Made by a program: the position numbers and the translations under genes. Shown piece by piece: positions 1-6,811 of a stretch of 25,056 bases of DNA. The DNA is from an uncultured Eubacteriales bacterium (lineage in GTDB: Bacteria; Bacillota; Clostridia; Monoglobales; Monoglobaceae): assembly GCA_900545865.1 (NCBI GenBank), contig URAN01000042.1, positions 1 to 25,056 on the forward strand, read 5' to 3'. The notes under the pieces were generated by a model. That model did no database searches. It was not told the DNA's origin and worked only from the letters and a program-made list of their open reading frames with translations. The first letter of the stretch is position 1. Each line of letters opens with the position of its first letter.

Positions 1-34
1 AATTAGATTATATCATCATTTTGGAGCTAAATTT

Positions 35-64
35 GAGGTTTACACAAAATGAGGGGTTGACCCA
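35..64. repeat. IS256-like terminal inverted repeat (left window edge)
   Basis: The core TTTACACAAAAT followed by GGGGTTGAC matches, in inverted orientation, the sequence at 25001-25029. The two differ by one indel and a few substitutions. A TTTGTGTAAA core a short way inside the tip is typical of IS256/mutator-type ends. With the tip near 64, the element body would extend leftward out of the window. No transposase gene is visible, so the family assignment is inference. Confidence 0.5.
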
Positions 65-67
65 AAT

Positions 68-119
68 TATTAAGCCTTTCCCAACATCCCAACAAACAGG
101 ATTCGGGAAAGGCTTAATA
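68..119 (-). terminator. Hairpin terminator of the nine-gene operon
   Basis: Perfect 15-base arms at 68-82 and 105-119 (core AAGCCTTTCCC / GGGAAAGGCTT) enclose a 22-base loop that can itself pair weakly (ATCC with GGAT). It starts 8 bases downstream of the stop codon of the last operon gene. On the minus strand it is followed by a short AT-rich stretch, not a long U run, so termination strength is uncertain. It also abuts the insertion-sequence-like end at 35-64. Confidence 0.7.
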
Positions 120-126
120 TTCAGTA

Positions 127-3100
127 TCACTCAACAAAGCGCATCTTGCTGAACAGCGAAGTATTATATCCGCCGATTAAACCACGTCCGTATATCATCG
201 CCGACTTTCTTCCGTCCGCAGTTCCGTCATTATCATTTACGGCATACGCAAAACCCAGATAGCCGCCAACCTCGGGCGTATAATCTACCCCGAACATCAC
301 ATTCCACGGCATTTTGACTTCATAACACGTTTTGTTTTGGCTTCTGACAACCTGCACTTCACAGCCGTTACCCGAAACAAGACCGCCTTGTGTATCATCG
401 GTTTGAGTATTATACTTATACAGCGCCGAACCACCCGAGGCAAGCGCCGCAGTGTAGGCATCAAGTTTTGTACCTGCGTTACCTGCCGCTATATACTGGT
501 TAAAATCTCTGAACAATCCAAATTGTATCGAGTCGCCCTGAATTGCAACACTCGGTTCAAAGCTGTTATAATGAACATCATCGGTTATATCACCGCACAA
601 ATAGAAATAATCCTCATCCCACATAACCGCGACTTTTGCGGAACAATCATCCTTTCCGCCCCAAATTCGCGAGTTTATATAATAAACATCCGATTCGCTG
701 TCGGCAACAAACCATGCCGCTCCGTCCCATTCACCGTCCTCCACTATTCCGTCAATTTTTATTTCGTTCTTTCGCTTTCGCGCAACAGTAAAATCAGCCT
801 TGTCTATATAGTTATAGATTCGTCCGTCCTCTGTCTCGACCTCGTATTCAACATTATATATTCCGACTTTGATTCCTTTGGGTAATCTAAAATCAAGAGC
901 GGATGTTTTTCCTTTCGGGATTCTCCCAAAATTTGATGCCGAAATTTGTGTAAACTCATCGGGCGCAATAATCTTGATTTTACCCTTTACCACGTTTTCA
1001 TTTGAATAATTGGTAAGTTCAACCCTGCCCGACCAGTCTGACACACTCTTGCCGTCCGTCAGATGCACCGAAAACGATGCGGATATTGGTGTATCAAAAA
1101 TTTCAATGGGTATATCCGCCATTGCAACGCACTTGTCATCCCGATATACTCTGAATCTTGTATACATTCCGCTTTCCGAGGTATCACCGACTCTGAACTT
1201 GCATACCGCTTCATTCTTTTCAAAAACACAATCATTTTGCGCCGTCAAAACATTCGGCATTTCGGCATCGATTTTAAGATTATCCGCGTCAATGTTTGTG
1301 CGGATATTGATTATTCCCAAATCGCCCTTTGCCGCATTGACCTTGCCCGACGGGAACTCAAACACACCGCCGTCCGTAACCTCTGTTTTTGAAAAGTTAC
1401 CCAAGAGATAGAACGGTCTGTCACTTAAAACAAACGTATACTTTCCGTTTTCACTGTATAATTTTGTTATGTTTCCGCAGGAATCACTGTATTCAATTTC
1501 GTTTATTCCCAAATCGAGTGTAACATTCTCGGACGAGCCGCTCTTCCATAAAGACAGAATATCTTTATTAAACTTATCGCTCTTGTATTTGTATATATAC
1601 GAACCGTTCGACTTTGCATAATTACCGTTATGGTCTGACTCGGAATTCGCCAACAGGTAATTCATACCCGTTATATCGACATACGCCTTTCGCGCAACAA
1701 ACGGCTTATCAAACTCATCCGACATACTGTCGCCCGTGCTAATATCTTTTGTACACGATGTTACTATACCAAACCTTGACTCTCTGTCGGGGTTGGAAAG
1801 TCCTTTCTCCGAAAAATTATACTCAACATGAGCCTGCGCCAAATCTTCGCCGTGCAGGTATAAAAAGTCGCGGACATTATAATCCGAGTGCAGCTCTCTT
1901 GAACCGTCAACAACTGCGTCAGCCAAGCTGTGACCTATTTCTGTGTTCCAAATTGCCATATCCTTATCCACGCCGAATTCGTCTTTTAAAATTTCTCTGT
2001 ATTTTTTTATTGAACCTGCAAAACCGACATCTTCGGTCGGCTTGTTCCCGTAAGGATGCAATGTTATTGCATCACAATAGTTATACAGACCCGTTGACAT
2101 TGCACGGCGGAAAAAGCTTAACGCTCCGCCCGAGCCTACATCACAAATACTCATTACTCCCACTTCTACATTCGGGTCAACCTTATGCGCCGCCTCACAC
2201 GCAACAATCGCGGCCTTTCCGTATCCCTCGGGCGGAGTGCGAACGACTGTGGACGTGCCGCCCACTCCACCATTAAACAATCCAATGTTCGGCTCGTTCC
2301 AAATCTCTATTCTGTCTATTACTCCTTTGCCTTGTTCCATTACATACTCTACCGCTTCGCCCCAGCGTTTAAGCGATGCGTCCGTTTCGGGCAGATACAT
2401 AAAACCGCCGGTGTACGCCGCACAGCTGAATCCGAACAGCGTCAGCATATGCAGATTGTTTTTTCTGAGCGTTTCGTGTGTTCTTTTTAAATCACTCGGA
2501 TAATTAAAGATTCCGACCGCATTTCCTTTTTCGACATCCGACCAGCCGAACGTTACACGCACACCGTAAGTATTTGATTTTGCGAGAACATCAACCGCAT
2601 CTTCTAAATCGTCATAATAATACTCAAAGTGCGGATTCAGATAATAACCCTTGTTCTTTATTCCGTCAGGGTCGGTCTTAACAATCGCGAAATCAAATCT
2701 TTTATAATGCGAATCGATGTTTGTATCTTTGTTCACGACATCAACATAAAAGGTGTATAACTGACAATATTCGGAATCGACATTCACCTCATATGTTTTT
2801 GTTTCATACGGTTCAAGCTCGATTTTATCACTCTTGCTCCACGCCTCAAGACCGTCAAAATTCACCGCGCGGTATGTAACATCGGCGCTCAGCTTTGTCC
2901 CCGTCGTGTTGGTAAAATCATTATATATGATTTTGTCCTTTTGATAATAAGGAAAGATGTTTCCCGATTCGTTTATCCTGCCGTAATGCGTTATGGGATT
3001 TTTCGCCGGGTATTTTGTCACTTTTATTTTCCTTATCGGAACACTTCCGAGTGACACCTTACGGTAACCGTAATACGGTGTTACAATATCAATTTTCATA

Positions 3101-3579
3101 TCGTATTTACCGTTTATGCGATTACCGAAATACGCATCGTCAAGAGTGATTTCGGCCGTTCTCCACATATCGTCTTTTCCTGTATCTATTGTCTTATACG
3201 CACGTTCGGATTTTGTCACGGAATCATACGAGAACTGAAAATACCCATCGTTCGAGCTGTAATATTCAATCTCGACCTTGATCTCTGTTCCGTCATTTAT
3301 TTCTTTTAAAAAGCTGTCGCTTATATCAAAATACAGATTATAATATTTTGAGTTTTGGTTGTTCAAATTCCATGCCGTTGAACCGTCTTTTGTTACAATC
3401 TCGGGTGATTCGTCATTGCCTGCCGTAACGGCGGCAATATCCTTGCCGTCGCTTGGGGTAATATATGCAACATTCGGCCCGACATCTTCGGTATCACTTA
3501 CCGCCGACACGCTCGGTATGTATACCCAAAGCGAAGCGATAAATGTCAGTATCACGAATATCGAAACACATCTTTTCAT
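127..3579 (-). CDS. Secreted clan GH-A glycoside hydrolase (GH39-like) with C-terminal CBM9-like domain
   Basis: Predicted extracellular glycosidase of 1150 residues. The start at 3579 is chosen because a GGAGG site lies 5 bases upstream and a signal peptide follows at once (about residues 1-26); an upstream extension to 3711 lacks both. An N-terminal beta-sandwich region (about 30-310) precedes a TIM-barrel region (about 313-630). The barrel carries IEIWNEPN with acid/base candidate E429, DAITLHPY, and IWNTEIG with nucleophile candidate E547, the pattern of retaining clan GH-A enzymes such as GH39. Ig/NEW3-like segments follow, then a CBM9-like sugar-binding domain from about residue 940 (IDGIVEDGEWD). 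It is a paralogue of the 15162-17726 gene and the last gene of the operon, behind a possible promoter of its own. The exact GH family and substrate are not certain. Confidence 0.85.
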   Translation of the reverse strand: MKRCVSIFVILTFIASLWVYIPSVSAVSDTEDVGPNVAYITPSDGKDIAAVTAGNDESPEIVTKDGSTAWNLNNQNSKYYNLYFDISDSFLKEINDGTEIKVEIEYYSSNDGYFQFSYDSVTKSERAYKTIDTGKDDMWRTAEITLDDAYFGNRINGKYDMKIDIVTPYYGYRKVSLGSVPIRKIKVTKYPAKNPITHYGRINESGNIFPYYQKDKIIYNDFTNTTGTKLSADVTYRAVNFDGLEAWSKSDKIELEPYETKTYEVNVDSEYCQLYTFYVDVVNKDTNIDSHYKRFDFAIVKTDPDGIKNKGYYLNPHFEYYYDDLEDAVDVLAKSNTYGVRVTFGWSDVEKGNAVGIFNYPSDLKRTHETLRKNNLHMLTLFGFSCAAYTGGFMYLPETDASLKRWGEAVEYVMEQGKGVIDRIEIWNEPNIGLFNGGVGGTSTVVRTPPEGYGKAAIVACEAAHKVDPNVEVGVMSICDVGSGGALSFFRRAMSTGLYNYCDAITLHPYGNKPTEDVGFAGSIKKYREILKDEFGVDKDMAIWNTEIGHSLADAVVDGSRELHSDYNVRDFLYLHGEDLAQAHVEYNFSEKGLSNPDRESRFGIVTSCTKDISTGDSMSDEFDKPFVARKAYVDITGMNYLLANSESDHNGNYAKSNGSYIYKYKSDKFNKDILSLWKSGSSENVTLDLGINEIEYSDSCGNITKLYSENGKYTFVLSDRPFYLLGNFSKTEVTDGGVFEFPSGKVNAAKGDLGIINIRTNIDADNLKIDAEMPNVLTAQNDCVFEKNEAVCKFRVGDTSESGMYTRFRVYRDDKCVAMADIPIEIFDTPISASFSVHLTDGKSVSDWSGRVELTNYSNENVVKGKIKIIAPDEFTQISASNFGRIPKGKTSALDFRLPKGIKVGIYNVEYEVETEDGRIYNYIDKADFTVARKRKNEIKIDGIVEDGEWDGAAWFVADSESDVYYINSRIWGGKDDCSAKVAVMWDEDYFYLCGDITDDVHYNSFEPSVAIQGDSIQFGLFRDFNQYIAAGNAGTKLDAYTAALASGGSALYKYNTQTDDTQGGLVSGNGCEVQVVRSQNKTCYEVKMPWNVMFGVDYTPEVGGYLGFAYAVNDNDGTADGRKSAMIYGRGLIGGYNTSLFSKMRFVE

Positions 3580-3583
3580 ACTA

Positions 3584-3589
3584 ACCTCC
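3584..3589 (-). promoter_or_regulatory. Shine-Dalgarno site fixing the start at 3579
   Basis: On the minus strand GGAGGT lies 4 bases before the ATG at 3579. The signal peptide begins at this ATG, so the longer frame reaching 3711 is rejected. Confidence 0.85.
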
Positions 3590-3624
3590 GTTCTGCCGCC
3601 CTGCTTCGGCATAAATTTTGGTGA

Positions 3625-3678
3625 AACATCTCTTATCCGCAGGGGACAATGATATGAGATGTTACATCCGTGTAACAT
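3625..3678 (-). promoter_or_regulatory. Overlapping palindrome and alternative hairpins upstream of the last operon gene
   Basis: A perfect palindrome at 3659-3678 has 8-base arms (ATGTTACA / TGTAACAT) and a 4-base centre. Its 3659-3666 arm overlaps a second perfect 8-base inverted repeat, 3625-3632 with 3656-3663 (AACATCTC / GAGATGTT), so in RNA the two stems exclude each other. The palindrome lies just downstream of a promoter-like sequence at 3684-3711. It could be a repressor operator at the transcription start or an RNA switch-like leader. The structure is seen directly; the function is inference. Confidence 0.45.
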
Positions 3679-3683
3679 TTTAA

Positions 3684-3711
3684 TTAATATCACAAAATTT
3701 CGCACGGACAA
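3684..3711 (-). promoter_or_regulatory. Possible internal sigma-A promoter before the last gene
   Basis: On the minus strand TTGTCC (3706-3711) is followed after 16 bases by TATTAA (3684-3689), with TG one base before the -10, an extended -10 arrangement. It sits in the 150-base gap between the binding-protein gene and the last hydrolase gene, the largest gap inside the operon. The -35 is imperfect. Confidence 0.4.
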
Positions 3712-3729
3712 TCCTTTTCTCTTGACATT

Positions 3730-5151
3730 TTAATATGTCAGGTTATCGAGATAGTTCGATTGAAAATCGGAATTTGCTTTCTCTAAAATTGCCGCACAAT
3801 CCGCATTCTCGTTTGTCATTACCTCTTGCAGACATCTGTCGAGCGTTGCATAAAGTTGTTGCGCCGACACAGGTTCTTCTGCCCTTACTTCACACGGACA
3901 ATTCGCAGCAAATTCGTTATAAAGTCTGACGTGATTCGGATTTGTATTGATGTTTTCGTCAATCAATTGCTGCTCATATTTAAGGGCTTCCGATTCATTG
4001 CTCCATACACTCATACCCTTGATACCGACAAGCTGATTATTTTTAATTTTTAAATCGATTTCCGCTTTTTTATTGGTCTTAAACTCGTCCGTCAGCTTAT
4101 AGCTGAACTTTGTTTCAAGCCACCGAACACCTGCGTCTATCTGTTTTTCCGTTGCTTCGCTGTTGATACAAGAGAAGTTCCCCGCAAGCAATGTCACATG
4201 CTTTTTGGGACCTTTGGGCATTGCGACCATACCGATTGAATTGGGTTCGATTCCGTACTGTGCAACACTGTTCGCCGGGTAATCGCCCGCACCAAACGTA
4301 ATTCCCGCCTGGCCTGTACCGAAAATCTTTCGCCACTCTTCAGCATTAATCAAAGAGTTTGACGGAAGGACATCATACTTCCATTTCATATCCTTGATGA
4401 ACTGCAAGGCTTCTGCCGCCTCGGGGGTGTTAAATGTCGCTTTCCACTTGCCGTCCGCATCCTTTTCCATAAAGTCAACACCAAAGCTCCACGCGAGGGC
4501 GGTAAAAAGCCATCCGCCGCTATTACCTGCTGTAGGGATAACAAAGCCCGGTTGGCCCGTTGCTTTTTTTATCTTAACGGCAAAATCAACAACATCGTTC
4601 CACGTTTCAGGCTGCTTGGGTGTTCCGTCGGCATCGAGAAGTCCTGCCTCTTTAAACAGATCGGTGTTAATCATCAATCCCATAAGGGTTACACCCTCGG
4701 GCATTACATATATCGCATCGTCTTTGGATATTACATCCAAAACGATAGGATTAAACATTCCGTCATATCCGCGCTTTGATAAAATGCTCGACAAATCCGC
4801 TGCAAATCCCGATGATATAATTTCGGGAAGTTCGGTAAAACCTGCTCCGTACACAATCGGCAGTTGTCCGCCCGATGCTTTGGCATAGAATGTCTGTCTT
4901 TCGAACTTCCATGGGTCAGGTTTTATCGATACATCTGGGTTTGCCTGTTCAAACGCGTCTTTTCTCGCGTTCATATTATCAAGCTCTGTTCCCTCTTTAT
5001 CAGGCCAGCTTCCGACCGTTATAACCGTTTTTCCGTTTTCGTCCGTGTCATTGGTGCTCTTGCTGCCGCAGGCGCTGAACACCGACAAGGTCATAACCCC
5101 TGCCATAATTAACGCCGCCGCTTTTTTCCTGTTGATTCTCACTCTTTTCAT
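3730..5151 (-). CDS. ABC transporter sugar-binding lipoprotein (family 1 solute-binding protein)
   Basis: This 473-residue protein should capture a sugar or oligosaccharide outside the membrane and deliver it to a CUT1-type ABC importer. A basic N-terminus and hydrophobic stretch end in the lipobox VFSAC, with Cys28 as the predicted lipidated residue. The family 1 binding-protein fold follows, starting ITVGSWPDKEG, with the segments MINTDLFKEAGL and TWNDVVDFA typical of the family. A GGTGAG ribosome site lies upstream of the ATG at 5151, and the gene starts 16 bases after the GH110-like gene. No permease or ATPase gene is in the window, so its partners must lie elsewhere. The ligand is not readable from sequence; operon context suggests an arabinose- or galactose-containing oligosaccharide. 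Confidence 0.92.
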   Translation of the reverse strand: MKRVRINRKKAAALIMAGVMTLSVFSACGSKSTNDTDENGKTVITVGSWPDKEGTELDNMNARKDAFEQANPDVSIKPDPWKFERQTFYAKASGGQLPIVYGAGFTELPEIISSGFAADLSSILSKRGYDGMFNPIVLDVISKDDAIYVMPEGVTLMGLMINTDLFKEAGLLDADGTPKQPETWNDVVDFAVKIKKATGQPGFVIPTAGNSGGWLFTALAWSFGVDFMEKDADGKWKATFNTPEAAEALQFIKDMKWKYDVLPSNSLINAEEWRKIFGTGQAGITFGAGDYPANSVAQYGIEPNSIGMVAMPKGPKKHVTLLAGNFSCINSEATEKQIDAGVRWLETKFSYKLTDEFKTNKKAEIDLKIKNNQLVGIKGMSVWSNESEALKYEQQLIDENINTNPNHVRLYNEFAANCPCEVRAEEPVSAQQLYATLDRCLQEVMTNENADCAAILEKANSDFQSNYLDNLTY

Positions 5152-5167
5152 ATTTAACTCACCTTTC

Positions 5168-6799
5168 TTAAATTAAATTTTTTATTTTTTCGTCAACCGC
5201 ATTTCCGTCACAGCTGAATTTTTTACAGTTTCGATACAAAACGCACTCTGCCGTTTGGTCTTTTATATCATTTTCATTAAAGACAACCATCTCTGAATTA
5301 TCAGCACTGAGGAGCGGTTTTGTATTGCCGATAAATTTATTTTTGCATATCTTGATACTCGAATGATAATAATGTTCACCGTCGAACCTCTCGCGCGGCT
5401 TCATATCAATAACGGCGCTGCCCCAGTTGTCGCTGTTGCCGTACAGACAGTTTTCAAACACATTATCCGATATCGTCACATCACGGGTTCCGCCCGATTC
5501 ATACCACTTTTTGCCGTCGCTTTCAAACATAATCGCCGCCCCGGTCGTGTTAAAATAATTGTTCTTAATCTCAACCTTACCTTTTGCGGCAATCAACATT
5601 CCTCTAGCCCTGTTGTTCAATACCCGATTGTTTTCAAATATCAAATCACAGCTTTCTGTCAAATCCTCGGTTACGTCATTTATACGAATATCCTCCGTGC
5701 TTTCGTTGAGATAAAGCTTTGTGCAACGTGCATTTATAACCTCGGCTTTTTTGACCGTATATTTTCCGTTCGGAATAAGCGTTTCTGGGTCAAGCGTCTG
5801 AAAAACGCTTGACGTGTCATAGAGGTTTGTCCCGGCTGTGTCGGGGTGCATATACCTTATAATGATATAATCCTCGCCTTTATCTGTGATTTTTGTAAAT
5901 ATGCCGTGAATATTGAGCGCGTCATCAAACTGTTCCTCAAACGAGCTGTTTGTCACCTTGACAACACCGCGGCAATTCACGAAATGCACGCCGTCGCCCG
6001 AGAGCGAAAGCTCTCTGCCGCATTTTGCTCGAACCGTCATATTATCAACGGTAATATCCTTTGACTTTTGCGCAAGCAAACCCATACCATAGCTTCTGTT
6101 TATTTCATAATCCGATATACTAATATTCTTGCTGTTTTCAATAAATATCCCCGTTGACGGGCGTGCGCAGGTCTGAAGAATAATACACATATTCTCTTTA
6201 AAATCGGCATTGGCATATATCCTGAACGTACCGTTATTTAAATCCTCAAACGATTCGGTTATGCCGAACACATCTTTACATATTGATGTATATTTATTCT
6301 CGCCGTATACGCCCTTGATTGTCATATATCGACATTCCGCCGTTGTTCCGTATCCGTCGTCACTGATAAGCGTTCTGTCTTTGATGCACCACTTTTGTTC
6401 GGGCTTCGGCATCAAATCCGCAAAGCCGTCACCGACATTGACAACACGCACCTCGATACTCAGCAAGGATTCATAATCCACCGAATAGTTTTTGACGGTT
6501 ATGTTTTCGCAATTCAATATTGCTATCGGCATCACCGCGCCGTGAAAGACAAACTCGCTGTTGCCGCCGTCAATCGTAAAATTGCGTATGCCGTCAAGCA
6601 ATAAGCCGATTCTGCACAGGTTCGAGATTCCGTGATTGGCAACAAACAAAAGTTTCTCTGCCGCCGTATCGCCGTAAAAATCATAATGCGCTTTCGGAAA
6701 GTATATTCCGTCCTCATTATGTTTTCGACAATATTCAAGCGCACAATATACGTTATAAGAATGGTCATCCGTCAGATTCCAATCGCTGTAATTTATCAT
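5168..6799 (-). CDS. GH110-like alpha-1,3-galactosidase, right-handed beta-helix, cytoplasmic
   Basis: This 543-residue protein is predicted to remove terminal alpha-1,3-linked galactose. The N-terminus (ALEYCRKHNEDGIYFPKAHYDFYG), then TIDGGNSEFVFHG and ENITVKNYSVDYE, match the recalled pattern of GH110 enzymes. Parallel beta-helix repeats run through most of the chain. The motif QFDDALNIHG (Asp292-Asp293) corresponds to the conserved acidic pair region in GH110. There is no signal peptide, so it should act in the cytoplasm on imported oligosaccharide, whereas many characterised GH110 enzymes are secreted. A GGGGAG ribosome site precedes the ATG. It lies 12 bases after the upstream SLH gene and 16 bases before the binding-protein gene. 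The family call comes from motif memory; another beta-helix glycosidase or lyase is the alternative. Confidence 0.7.
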   Translation of the reverse strand: MINYSDWNLTDDHSYNVYCALEYCRKHNEDGIYFPKAHYDFYGDTAAEKLLFVANHGISNLCRIGLLLDGIRNFTIDGGNSEFVFHGAVMPIAILNCENITVKNYSVDYESLLSIEVRVVNVGDGFADLMPKPEQKWCIKDRTLISDDGYGTTAECRYMTIKGVYGENKYTSICKDVFGITESFEDLNNGTFRIYANADFKENMCIILQTCARPSTGIFIENSKNISISDYEINRSYGMGLLAQKSKDITVDNMTVRAKCGRELSLSGDGVHFVNCRGVVKVTNSSFEEQFDDALNIHGIFTKITDKGEDYIIIRYMHPDTAGTNLYDTSSVFQTLDPETLIPNGKYTVKKAEVINARCTKLYLNESTEDIRINDVTEDLTESCDLIFENNRVLNNRARGMLIAAKGKVEIKNNYFNTTGAAIMFESDGKKWYESGGTRDVTISDNVFENCLYGNSDNWGSAVIDMKPRERFDGEHYYHSSIKICKNKFIGNTKPLLSADNSEMVVFNENDIKDQTAECVLYRNCKKFSCDGNAVDEKIKNLI

Positions 6800-6811
6800 A
6801 CCATCACTCCC

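Noticed and set aside
3659..3683. Palindrome followed by TTTT on the plus strand as a plus-strand terminator.
   Set aside because: There is no plus-strand gene upstream of it; its position at a minus-strand promoter is more telling.
3580..3711. Longer start for the last operon gene at 3711.
   Set aside because: The extra 44 residues precede a perfect signal peptide that has its own GGAGG site, and they cover a region with promoter and palindrome features.
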